64,000 bases of DNA. It comes from Chitinophaga sancti (lineage in GTDB: Bacteria > Bacteroidota > Bacteroidia > Chitinophagales > Chitinophagaceae). This document shows positions 18,805-27,916 of this stretch, one piece after another (position 1 is the stretch's first letter; each line of letters begins with the position of its first letter). Under the pieces are notes generated by a model. It did no database searches and was not told where the DNA came from. It saw only the letters and a list, made by a program, of their open reading frames with translations. The position numbers and the translations under genes are program-made. The DNA is taken from positions 4,402,001-4,466,000 of the forward strand of contig NZ_CP139972.1 of assembly GCF_034424315.1 (NCBI RefSeq), given 5' to 3'.

Positions 18805-20598
18805 ATGTCCGCGATATTACCTTTGCGACGAGTGAAACCTGAGATCATATACACATTGTCTGAAGCACTGGAACAAGTGAATGCGCTGCAACTGCAGAAA
18901 GCAGATTTATCTAATGCACTTACCCAGGAAAGACATGTGTTCAGTCGCATTATTCAGGAGCTCACAACAGAGAATACTGCGCTAAAAGAAGAAAAAGACC
19001 AGCAGAAACGTTGGTTATCTAATGAGCAGGAACGCGGGATTGATAAAGATAGGAGGATTGCATCTCTGGAGGAAACTATTGCAGAACTGCAGACCGCTCT
19101 TGCTGGCAAAACAGATGAGGCACAGCGTAAAGACTGGCAATTAAAAGAGCTGCAGGAGATGTTATTTGGCCAGCGTAGTGAAAAATTTATTCCTGACGCG
19201 GCAACTACACAGACAGCTATTCAGCAAACCCTGGGAGAAGAATTTGATAAAACCGAAGTCGAAGCTATTATTGAACAAACAATAGCTTCGACCATCACAG
19301 ATACCCAAACAGGCACTACTTCCAAAACCAGCCGCAGAAAAAAGCGTCACAAAGCACATAAAGGAAGAAGACCCATCCCCACTCACCTGGAAACAGAAAC
19401 CATTGTTTATGATCTTCCCGGAGACAAAACAGGCATGAAGCCTATGGGGAAGAAGGTCTCTGTTTATTACGAAATTATTCCCGGAAAACTAATCAGAAAA
19501 GAAGAACATCACCTTCAATATAAATCAGCAGATGGAAAGATCCACTGCACTCCTGTCCAGCCACGGATGATAGAAAGGGGAATTGTAGGCAACAAATTAC
19601 TTGCCCATCTGCACAGTGAGCGTTTTGTTTACTATATGCCATACTATCGCCAGCAGCAGCGGTTTGAGCGCCTGACAGGCGTTAGTTTTGCAGCATCAAC
19701 AATCGACCACTGGGAGGAAGTTTGTTATAAAAAGCTGAAGCGATTATTAAAATTATTGAAGAAGACTGTACAGACGGCCAGTTACATTAAGGCCGATGAG
19801 ACTACCCTAAAATACCTTCACGACGAAGGTCAGGGCAAAGCCGCCAATGGTTGGATGTGGGTGTTTCATGCACCGGAACACAAGCTTGTGCTCTTTGAAT
19901 TTCATCCTGGCAGAGCTCATGATGTACCAAAAGAAATTCTGAAAGACTTTGCAGGCATATTACAAACAGATGCGCTATCGTCTTATACAGCTGCTTTTAA
20001 AGAGAACGACAAAGTTACGTTGATGAGCTGCCTGGCCCATATCCGCAGAGGCTTCAAAAAAGCTCAGCGACAAAATAAAATACTGGCAGACCAGGTGCTT
20101 GTATACTTTAATATCATTTACCGTATAGAAGCGTATGCTAAACGTAAACATTTTACTCCCGACCAACGACTGGCATTACGACAGAAATATAGTAAACCCT
20201 TTTTTGACAAGATCCGCAGCTGGTTGGATGAACACAAGGATAAACATGTACCTGATAGCCTGTTGGCTAAAGCTATTACTTATGCAAATAATCAGTGGGA
20301 TAAGCTGAATATATTATTTTTAAACGGAAGAATAGACGTTGACAATAACTCGACTGAGAACGCGATCCGTCCAATTACATTATTTAGGAAAAACTCCCTT
20401 TTTGCTAGTAATGAACATGGTGGGGAAAGGGCTGCATTATTTTATTCTCTCGTAGAAACTTGTAAGCTGAATCGGATTGATCCATTCGAATACTTAAATG
20501 ATGTGTATAATCGACTCCACGACTGCACAGCCAGTGAACTGACACAGTTACTACCTTCAAATTGGAAATCAGCAGCAGCAGGAAAAGCAGCTATTTAG
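18805..20598 (+). CDS. tnpC: IS66 family transposase TnpC
   Basis: The 597-aa protein begins with a coiled coil (residues ~10-110), followed by GQRSEKFIPD and a short basic linker (KTSRRKKRHKAHKGRR). The zinc-finger-like middle is followed by the DDE domain: IKADETTLKY (first Asp), LQTDALSSYTA (second Asp) and DNNSTENAIRPI with the conserved Glu near the C terminus. The C-terminal extension FASNEHGGERAALFYSLVETCKLN is the usual IS66 signature. The length is normal (about 500-600 aa) and the frame is intact, so this copy is probably active. Confidence 0.95.
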   Translation: MSAILPLRRVKPEIIYTLSEALEQVNALQLQKADLSNALTQERHVFSRIIQELTTENTALKEEKDQQKRWLSNEQERGIDKDRRIASLEETIAELQTALAGKTDEAQRKDWQLKELQEMLFGQRSEKFIPDAATTQTAIQQTLGEEFDKTEVEAIIEQTIASTITDTQTGTTSKTSRRKKRHKAHKGRRPIPTHLETETIVYDLPGDKTGMKPMGKKVSVYYEIIPGKLIRKEEHHLQYKSADGKIHCTPVQPRMIERGIVGNKLLAHLHSERFVYYMPYYRQQQRFERLTGVSFAASTIDHWEEVCYKKLKRLLKLLKKTVQTASYIKADETTLKYLHDEGQGKAANGWMWVFHAPEHKLVLFEFHPGRAHDVPKEILKDFAGILQTDALSSYTAAFKENDKVTLMSCLAHIRRGFKKAQRQNKILADQVLVYFNIIYRIEAYAKRKHFTPDQRLALRQKYSKPFFDKIRSWLDEHKDKHVPDSLLAKAITYANNQWDKLNILFLNGRIDVDNNSTENAIRPITLFRKNSLFASNEHGGERAALFYSLVETCKLNRIDPFEYLNDVYNRLHDCTASELTQLLPSNWKSAAAGKAAI

Positions 20599-21562
20599 GA
20601 TGGCTAGAAATAATCAAAGAACTTAGTGATGGGTGATGTATGGTTGCAAATGTAGCATCTATAAATTACTTTGAAAAGACGCCCCAGATCGTATGCTTAC
20701 TTTTGAACTGGTTTGCCTGATTGTATGAACTGTAAATGAATATCACTTTGCCGGCACCATTGCTGCAGCTGATCACTTACAAACCCAGGGCCATTATCAA
20801 CTCCTATCTGTTGTGGTTTGCCACGCATTTCAACTATCCTCTCAAGCACTCTTATCACCCGGAGATTGGGTAATGAGGTATCTATTTCAATCAACAACGA
20901 TTCCCTATTGCGGAATGAAGAACGAGGCACGCCTACCAGTTTACAAGCCTGACATTAACTCACTTTCTCACGCACCAATAATTCAATTACTTGTTGTTTG
21001 TCGTAAGTCTGCCGAGCTTTTTTTCCAGCACATTTTTGACAGCATCATTTTCAAGGGCTAGATTGGCTACAATGCTCTTAAGCCTAGCATTCTCTTCTTC
21101 AAGTTCTTTCATCTGCTTCAACTCATTAGCTTCCATATCACCATACTTGGCCTTCCAGTTATAAATGCATCCTTCGCTAACACCGTTTTCCCTAGCCAGA
21201 TCCTTAATGGAGATGCATGATTCCTGTTTCTTCAGGATGGAGATAATTGGGTTCTCAGTGAATCGTACTTTTTTTCATAATTGTATTTAAGTTAGAGATT
21301 TTTCTCTAACCACACTAGGCCATTTTTGGGGAACCTTACACATGAAATATATGCATGATATCTTTGTTAATGGAAGATGTTTCTTGCCGTTGATAATTTT
21401 AGGCACGAATCGTTGGGGATTGAACGAGATACTTCTTTACTAAGTCTAAAAGTCATAGGAATATTCTTTAAAAATTTCAGAAAATTAATACTTTTCTTGA
21501 TTTCCTAACCACAAATTAGGATCTCTTTTTTAAATTAATATAGTTTAATTCTACTAGATGAC

Positions 21563-23086
21563 ATGACAAATTTAGACAATTTAGTACATAGATTACGTAA
21601 AGAGAAAGGCTTAAGTGAAAACGTTTTCCAATATTATCAAAATAGAAAATTGATTATTATTTCGATTATAGTTATAATAATTCAAATTATTCTATACAAA
21701 TTATTATATCCTTATGCAAGTTTTATTTTTGGCGACTCATATTGTTATATTGATGAAGCATTTAGAAATGTACAAATTGATACTTATCCAATAGGTTATC
21801 CTATGTTCCTAAGAGCATTTAGCGCTATAACAATTTCAGACACCGCACTCGTAGTGTTTCAATATTTATTATTGCAAGTAAGTGCGTTATCATTGATATT
21901 TACCATCTTCTATTTTTACAATACTCAACTTATAACTAAATATACATTAGTATTAATTACAGTATTAAATCCATTATTTTTGCATTTAGCAAATACAATT
22001 TCAAGCGACAACTTTTTCTTCTCTATGAGCTTAATATGGTTCACGTTACTAATATGGTTGGCAATAAAACCGACATCTAAAATAGTAATATTCCATGCAA
22101 TTGCTCTATTTATTGCATTTACTGTTCGGTATAATGCAATGTTTTACCCTTTCATATCATTATTTAGCGTATTTCTCACCAGATATCAATGGAAACTAAA
22201 AACGATAAGTTTGCTATTAAGCTTATTATTAATTGGGGCATTCATAAAATTTAATAAAGATAAATATTATGAATTATGCGGTATTCGGCAATTTACCCCA
22301 TTTGCAGGATGGCTAATGGCCAATAATGCGTTGTATGCCTATAGATATATTCCTGATTCAATTCATAAAAGAGTTCCGCAACGGTTTATGAAATTAGATA
22401 ATGCTGTTAGAACATATTTTGATTCCACAAGAAATAATCCAAGACACCCTGAGGAAAAAATAGAAGCTTATCATGATTATATGTGGAAAGATTCCAGTCC
22501 TTTGTCAATTTATTGGAGAAATGAATATCTCAATAAAAACAGAGGTAATGAACAAAAATCTTGGGCTCTGGCCGGGGCCTTATTTAACGATTATGGAAAA
22601 TGGATAATTAAACATTATCCGATAACATTCATCCAACATGTAATAATTCCCAATTCTAAAAAATGGTTCACGCCACCGATTGAATTTTTGGAATACTACA
22701 ATTCTGGATTAAAAGAAGTTCCTGAGTATATTCAAAAATGGTTTCATTATGACACCAATATGCTTAACACTAACATTGAAAATCCTGAAATATTAGAATC
22801 CATTTATAGGCTATATCCCATGCTAGCTGGAATTATGAATTTATTATTCTTATCTAGTATAATTGTTTTGTTCTATTTACAAAAAATCAATCTAAATTCT
22901 ATTATTATAAAAATAATAATAATTACAATTTTCTTATTGATATCAAATTATCTTTTTAGCGTTTTCGCTTCTCCCATTGCTTTAAGACATCAAATGTTTC
23001 CAATTCAAATAACAATTATATTTTCGTTCATAATGATTGATATAATTACAGATAATAGACCTAATACTAAGTCTGACATCAAATAA
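21563..23086 (+). CDS. Polytopic membrane protein, GT-C glycosyltransferase-like, paralogue 6 of 6
   Basis: The 507-aa protein has the family motifs in a more diverged form: FGDSYCYIDEAFRN (Asp58), TYPIGYPMFLRAF, NPLFLHLANTISSDNFF, VRYNAMFYPFI, AGWLMANNALYAYRYI, FNDYGKWIIKHYPITF and SPIALRHQMFPIQ. It is nearest to paralogue 2 (FxSD, shared AxxALRxQ ending with ASPI). It lies 222 bp after the IS3/IS66 block and was probably joined to the rest of the array before insertion. The N-terminal cytoplasmic region is longer (28 residues before the first helix). Confidence 0.7.
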   Translation: MTNLDNLVHRLRKEKGLSENVFQYYQNRKLIIISIIVIIIQIILYKLLYPYASFIFGDSYCYIDEAFRNVQIDTYPIGYPMFLRAFSAITISDTALVVFQYLLLQVSALSLIFTIFYFYNTQLITKYTLVLITVLNPLFLHLANTISSDNFFFSMSLIWFTLLIWLAIKPTSKIVIFHAIALFIAFTVRYNAMFYPFISLFSVFLTRYQWKLKTISLLLSLLLIGAFIKFNKDKYYELCGIRQFTPFAGWLMANNALYAYRYIPDSIHKRVPQRFMKLDNAVRTYFDSTRNNPRHPEEKIEAYHDYMWKDSSPLSIYWRNEYLNKNRGNEQKSWALAGALFNDYGKWIIKHYPITFIQHVIIPNSKKWFTPPIEFLEYYNSGLKEVPEYIQKWFHYDTNMLNTNIENPEILESIYRLYPMLAGIMNLLFLSSIIVLFYLQKINLNSIIIKIIIITIFLLISNYLFSVFASPIALRHQMFPIQITIIFSFIMIDIITDNRPNTKSDIK

Positions 23087-23138
23087 TATTATCTTTTATT
23101 TGACAAATTTTTATTATCATATAAATTACTATTCCATT

Positions 23139-23405
23139 AAATGAGCCAACAACTAGAGGGTCATGATCTAATTGAATTTCTGACACAGTCAGAGCAGGAA
23201 AATCATACTAATGAAAAAACGACTTACTATCTGAAACTAGCTAAGTTCCGCCTACCAGCAACCATTGAGCAAATAAATTGAAATCCTGGTCAAATTTTAA
23301 CCAGGCATCAGCTGGCAACCGGCCTATGACAAGTACTTGGATCAGGGCGAAAATATCCTGATCACTGGAGCTACAGGATGTGGAAAGAGCCATTTATCTG
23401 TATGC
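23139..23405 (+). pseudogene. IstB-like ATPase remnant (IS21 family)
   Basis: Reading with frame changes gives MSQQLEGHDLIEFLTQ at the start, then FRLPATIEQIN, a stop, DKYLDQGENILITGA and the Walker A TGCGKSHLS. This is the N-terminal third of an IstB helper ATPase. It contains at least one stop and one frameshift, and the rest is absent. It is a dead fragment of a different IS21 from the others in the window. Confidence 0.75.
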
Positions 23406-23526
23406 TTACGGGTAGTTGAAAAATGAAAACGAGTAAGTTCTCTAACTTCCATGATCAATAATAGATCACAATGAGAACTAAAAAATCATAAGTAATAAGG
23501 AGTACATGTTTTCTCTCATCACTGAG

Positions 23527-24047
23527 TGTAAGCTTACCTATATTTTTATCCAGCTGGGGTTAGAGTTTTGAATAATTTTTCTTTGTTGTTATTTACAGAA
23601 GAATTCCAGCGGAGGAACAAATCCAAGCGCCTGATGAGGTCTGGATCTATTATAATCATCTTTCCACTCTTCTGCCATTAGCCGTATTTCTGCTAGTGTG
23701 AAAAAATGATATGCATCCAGTAGCTCTCTTCTTAGTGAGCCATTATTACGTTCAATAAAGGCATTTTGAACTGGTTTTCCTGGCTGTATAAACTGTAACT
23801 GAATATTTCTTTCACGACACCACTGCTGAAACTGATCGCTGATGAACTCTGGGCCATTGTTCACTCTTATCTTTTGTGGCTTACCTCGCATTTCAACTAT
23901 CTTTTCCAGTACCCGGATAACTCTGAGGCTTGGTAATGATGTATCTATTTCAATCCACAACGACTCCCGGTTATAATCATCAATAACATTCAACAATCGA
24001 AAACCTCTTCCATCAACCAGGCTATCGGTCATAAAATCCATGCTCCA
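23527..24047 (-). mobile_element. 3'-half of a type 1 IS3 copy, minus orientation, truncated
   Basis: It begins with the inverted repeat TGTAAGCTTACC at 23527. It holds the last 150 codons of orfB (24041-23589), whose protein differs in only about three residues from the copy at 36133-36585. Homology stops abruptly near 24047, where an IS66 fragment begins. The visible orfB part keeps the DDE residues NNGPEF (Asp replaced by Asn in VNNGPE) and FIERNNGSLRREL. The truncation removes the first catalytic region and orfA, so it is inactive. Confidence 0.85.
23589..24041 (-). pseudogene. IS3 orfB transposase C-terminal part
   Basis: It codes 150 aa from MDFMTDSLVDGRGF (with the first catalytic Asp) through YNRESLWIEI, GKPQKIRVNNGPEF and NAFIERNNGSLRREL to FVPPLEFFCK. 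The second catalytic Asp, normally D-N-G-P-E-F, is Asn here. The upstream part of orfB is missing, so it is a fragment. Confidence 0.85.
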
Positions 24048-24539
24048 GTCATATGCTTTACAGGAGATTGCAAAACTGTATGGGATTGAACAAGCGTGCC
24101 AGAAAGAACCGCTGAATGAAGAACAAATAAAAGATCGCCGTAATAATGAAAGTCTTCCTATACTGAAAGCATTAGGTGACTGGATGAAAAAAGAGTACCA
24201 GCAACTCAGACCGAAATCCCTTATTACACAGACGTTGCTTATAGTATAAAGAGATGGGAGAAATTAAGTCTTTATGCCCATATAGGCAATCTTATGCCCG
24301 ATAATAATGCGATTGAGAGGTGCATGAGGAATGTGGCTGTAGGCCGAAAAAACTATCTTTTCTGTGGTTCTCACGATGCCCCACAAAGAGCAGTATTACG
24401 TTACTCCTTATTAGTCATCTGCAAACTGGACAATGTTAATCCATATAACTGGCTGAAGGATGTTCTAAGCAGGGATATTTATGAAATGCCTATCAATCAG
24501 ATCAAAACCTTGCTACCATATAACTGGAAAGGCCAATAA
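24048..24539 (+). pseudogene. IS66 transposase (TnpC) C-terminal remnant
   Basis: Two frames cover it. First, YALQEIAKLYGIEQACQK to LRPKSLITQTLLIV (to ~24249). Second, after a frameshift, DNNAIERCMRNVAVGRKNYL and RAVLRYSLLVICKLDN to LLPYNWKG (to 24539). The pattern DNNAIE carries the catalytic Glu of IS66 transposases. The N-terminal part is missing. It is a different IS66 from the complete element at 18008-20700. Confidence 0.85.
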
Positions 24540-24580
24540 TGTCAGCAAACAGAAGGCCTTATATGTATAATCTCAGCATT

Positions 24581-26262
24581 GTGAATCTTCGTCAATTTTG
24601 GTAGTTGATAGTGTTATGTTATGTTCTGATAAATAGTGTATATGTTCAATAAATTGAATGGTGGTACCGAATTTTATTTTTGATTGTAATCCATATGATT
24701 TAGAAATTCTTGATTTAAAAAAGAAAGAGGCTGCGTAATAGTATTCATGAAAACTAGACAGAATGAGCATTTCTGCTAACTCTGTGGTACACGAACGGCG
24801 AAATTACACAGCTATTACTATCGATTATTTAAAGATTTACCAGTATTTGACAATAAGACGCTAATAAAATTAAAATGCAAAAATCTTTACTGCGGAAATC
24901 AATCTTGCAAACGAAAGATCTTTGTTGAATGCTTTAATGATACCTTTGACAGGTATCGTAGAACTATAATCAAGTTACATCAAAAACTTTTAAAGATTGC
25001 GCTGTTAATCGGTGTCAATATGGGAAACAAATTATCTCAAACGTTTAATATTCCAACCAGTAATTCAACTTTTATTAGACTAATTCATAGGCAGGAATTG
25101 TATCAAAGGTTTAATGTAATTGAAGTCGGTATTGATGATTGGGCATTTAAAAAAGGATACAATTATGTTATTGCTATTGTTGATCTGGTGGAAAGGAAGA
25201 TCATTGATTTATTACCGGACCGAGAAGAAAAGACGGTAGAAAATTGGCTATGTGGGAGACCTAATATAAATATTGTAACTCGTGACCGCTTTTCACGTTA
25301 TGCCAAAGGCGTTACAAATGGTGCAACTCAGGCTACTCAAATTGCTGATCGTTGGCATATAATTAAAAACATGGGCGAAGCGGTAACTAAGCTATTAGAA
25401 AGGATCCGACAAAGTATAAGACCAGAATTAACGTCAAAAAATATAAGCGATGAGGAATATATACAATCTGGAGATCAATCGTTAACTCAGTCTGTTTCTG
25501 GTTCTATATCAAAGCGCAATACTCAACTTGAGCAAATCAAGCAGCATTATAAGAATAAGGTACCTATTCAAACTATAGCAAAAATAGTAGGTGTCAGTAG
25601 AAATACTGTAAAGAAATATTTGTATTTAAATAAGCCTCCTCCAAAGATACCTGCAAGAAGTAATTTGACTGAATATGTGGATTACATTAAATCCAGGATA
25701 AGACAGGACTCCAACATTGAAATTCTTCAATTATGGAATGAAGTTAAAGAAAAAGGATATAATGGCAGTAGAACAGTATTTTATGAACATCTAAAAGGGT
25801 ATAGTAAGGGTAAGCGTAATCCTATGATTTCTCCTACATCAATTCCTTATTGGTCCGCCCGAAAGGTGAGAATATTACTATACCGTAAGAAAAGACAATT
25901 GTCCACCTCCGAAAATGAATTGCTCAATAAATTAAAAACTCCATCAGAGGATATTCAATCTGCGGCATCCTTTGTAAGCAGATTTAAAAATTTATTAGAG
26001 AGAATAACGGAAGTGGGCTTCAGGATTGGTTGGATGATTTAACCAATAATAGTTTAAAAGAGCTTAAAAGTTTTGCGAAAGGATTATTACCAGACTTGAC
26101 AGCAGTGGTTAATGCTATTTCTTTGACATGGAGTAATAGACAGGTTGAAGGACAAATCAATAAGCTTAAGACAATAAAACGCCAAATGTACGGGCGGGCT
26201 TTAATTTATTGCGAAAACGCTTAGTGCTTCAAATTGATTAACCACCAAAATTAACGAAGAAC
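24581..26262 (+). mobile_element. ISL3-family element, full length but inactivated
   Basis: The ends are CTTCGTCAATTTTGG near 24587 and the complement of CTTCGTTAATTTTGG near 26262. The same terminal sequence recurs at 41521-41542, 51253-51273 and 52441-52460, which defines this IS type. One transposase reading frame runs through it with a stop and a frameshift. It lies only about 50 bp beyond the hairpin that follows the SusD gene. Confidence 0.8.
24747..26224 (+). pseudogene. ISL3 family transposase, broken by a stop and a frameshift
   Basis: From the ATG at 24747 the frame has a TAA at 24777-24779, in the first zinc-ribbon pair, where homologues read C-x-x-C-G. It then continues without a stop through HSYYYRLFKDLP, KCKNLYCGNQSC and VIEVGIDDWAFKKG (the first catalytic Asp), DLLPDREEKTVENWL and VTRDRFSRYAKG (second Asp). 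It next passes an HTH (IQTIAKIVGVSRNTVKKYL) and shifts frame near 26030. The last part, TWSNRQVEGQINKLKTIKRQMYGRA, holds the catalytic Glu region. Both lesions make it nonfunctional. Confidence 0.85.
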
Positions 26263-26315
26263 CTTAAGAATACACAACAGATTAGGTATCCCTATTCTAA
26301 ACTTCCCACAAATGT

Positions 26316-26352
26316 ATACAGGCGTCTCATTCTATTTATGAGACGCCTGTAT
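26316..26352 (-). terminator. Hairpin terminator after the SusCD operon
   Basis: A perfect 15-bp stem (26316-26330, ATACAGGCGTCTCAT, with 26338-26352) has a 7-base loop. It starts 33 bp after the SusD stop codon. It is the best place for transcription of the minus-strand SusC-SusD unit to end. Confidence 0.75.
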
Positions 26353-26384
26353 GCATTAAGAATAACTTTTATTTAAACATTTTC

Positions 26385-27803
26385 TTAGTAACCAATATTC
26401 TGAACTAAATTATAATCTGCAACTAACTCAGACTTACTTAATGGCCAATATGCCCAATTTTCACTCCATGTTCCTCCTTTCTCAGAGGTTACAGATTGCA
26501 TCACTTCATTAATTTTACCCATACGCCTCAAGTCAAACCATCTGTGGCCCCATTCAGTAAATAATTCAACCTGCCGTTCATGCAAAATTGCTTCAAGTAA
26601 ACTATCTTTTGTCAAATTCATGAAATTGCTCAAACCTGCTCTTTTTCGAATTGTATTTAAATCAGATTTACCTTCCTCAAAACGATTTAACTGTACTCTT
26701 GCCTCTGCTCTTATCAGATATTGCTCTCCCAAACGAAATACTGTTTCATACTCCGAATTTTGACCTGGAGATGTCTGTGCTCCTGACTTGTACTTTTTAG
26801 CATAATAATATACATTGCCGCTTTTATCCATAACTGTATCGGTCCAATGAGTTTTTCTTTGATCACCCTCTTCAAAACTTTCCACTACATGATGGCTAAG
26901 ATAAATTGGGTATTTAGAACTATTGGGACCTCCTGAAGGCAGAATAAATAAATTACCCTCACCTGTATTTCCTTGTGTATTAAATACATTTTGTAATTGC
27001 CATATACTTTCCTTGCTATTTATCAAGAAAACATTATCAAGTGAATCTAACTGAAATAATGATGATTCATTAATAACTTCTGTAGCTAATTGTTCTGATA
27101 ACAAATAATCTTTATGATATAAATATACTCTTGAAAGTAACGCCTTTGCAGCCCATTTACTTGGTCTGACACGTTGATCGGTAGAAATACTTACATTTCC
27201 TGATCTGAAATCTTCGCTCAGGAGTTCTTCAGCATCAGACAAATCTGCAATCATTTGAGAATATATTTTATCAACATCTTGCCTGCCTAATATTTGATTA
27301 ACTAAAGGATCAGTACTAATAACCAAAGGAACTTTACCATATAAATTAACTAGATAAAAATAACAAAAAGCGCGTACAAACTTAGCCTCACCTAATAATT
27401 GTTGTTGCGTTGATTTCGTTAATAATTGATTTGAGCTTAATCCTTCAATAGCTGAATTTGCAGCAAAAATAATAGAATAATTCAAGCTCCATACCCCCGT
27501 ACTTATATCAGCGTTCAAAGAATTAGTATAAAAGGTGTTATATGTTGATAAAGATTTATTAAATAAAGTTAATTCATCTGCTAATAATCCTGCATATGCA
27601 TATAATGTTGAGACGGAAACATCAGTCACTTGATTATATGTGCTAAAAATACCATAGATGTGAGTTAATGTTGCTGAGGCAGTAGCATCATTATTAAACA
27701 CATTATCTTTATTAATATTTGTATATGGCGGATCAACCTCCACAAGTTTAGAGCAGGAAGACCATAACATTACAAGTGCTATAAACATTAATAAACGTAG
27801 CAT
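26385..27803 (-). CDS. susD: RagB/SusD family outer-membrane nutrient-binding lipoprotein
   Basis: The protein is about 472 aa from the Met at 27803; an earlier in-frame Met at 27851 would place 16 residues before the signal. The chosen start gives MLRLLMFIALVMLWSSC, a lipoprotein signal with the lipid Cys. SusD features follow: an N-terminal helical part with NKDNVFNNDATASATLTHIYG, TPR-like helices with GEAKFVRAFCYFYLVNLYGKVP, and the C-terminal LAEARVQL-type segment IRAEARVQLNRF, IRKRAGLSNF and LFTEWGHRWFDLRRMG. It binds a glycan or other nutrient at the cell surface for the SusC pore. It is second in the operon, 66-113 bp after SusC. Confidence 0.93.
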   Translation of the reverse strand: MLRLLMFIALVMLWSSCSKLVEVDPPYTNINKDNVFNNDATASATLTHIYGIFSTYNQVTDVSVSTLYAYAGLLADELTLFNKSLSTYNTFYTNSLNADISTGVWSLNYSIIFAANSAIEGLSSNQLLTKSTQQQLLGEAKFVRAFCYFYLVNLYGKVPLVISTDPLVNQILGRQDVDKIYSQMIADLSDAEELLSEDFRSGNVSISTDQRVRPSKWAAKALLSRVYLYHKDYLLSEQLATEVINESSLFQLDSLDNVFLINSKESIWQLQNVFNTQGNTGEGNLFILPSGGPNSSKYPIYLSHHVVESFEEGDQRKTHWTDTVMDKSGNVYYYAKKYKSGAQTSPGQNSEYETVFRLGEQYLIRAEARVQLNRFEEGKSDLNTIRKRAGLSNFMNLTKDSLLEAILHERQVELFTEWGHRWFDLRRMGKINEVMQSVTSEKGGTWSENWAYWPLSKSELVADYNLVQNIGY

Positions 27804-27916
27804 TTTAAAAACTTTTGAAATTATTATGTTTAGTATGATATAATTAGCCATATTATCATGATTTTATTACTATAAACAAGCATACTACATTCCCTATTTT
27901 GATGTAATTAACTTGA

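Larger units (their letters stand above)
18008..20700 (+). mobile_element. Complete IS66-family insertion sequence with 8-bp target duplication
   Basis: The ends are inverted repeats starting GTAAGCATACGA (18008, and the complement ending at 20700). They are flanked by the 8-bp direct repeat TTTTGAAC at 18000-18007 and 20701-20708. This is the standard target duplication size for IS66. Inside are the three usual genes in order (small HTH protein, TnpB, TnpC), all intact. It landed in the orfB of a type 1 IS3 copy. The intact repeats and genes mean this insertion is recent compared with its host IS. Confidence 0.95.
17765..21340 (-). mobile_element. IS3-family element (type 1), minus orientation, split by an IS66 insertion
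   Basis: The outer ends are TGTAAGCTTACC (17765) and the complement of TGTAAGGTTCCCC (ending at 21340), the same inverted repeats as in the 35453-36648 copy. The orfB 3' end lies at 17830-18007, then IS66 with its target duplication, then orfB continues at 20709. The frame around 20700-20930 (NRESLLIEIDTSLPNLRVIR, VDNGPGFVSDQ) is directly joined to PRSSF from the N-terminal part, so about 240 bp of the orfB middle has been deleted. The orfA remnant (helix-turn-helix, 21060-21290) is on the minus strand. The element cannot encode a functional transposase. Confidence 0.8.

Noticed and set aside
20813..21061. A plus-strand frame in the IS3 copy
   Set aside because: It is antisense to the orfB remnant and has no independent support.
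17765..26262. A composite transposon formed by the flanking IS3 copies around paralogue 6
   Set aside because: The copies are damaged and no outer target duplication was found.
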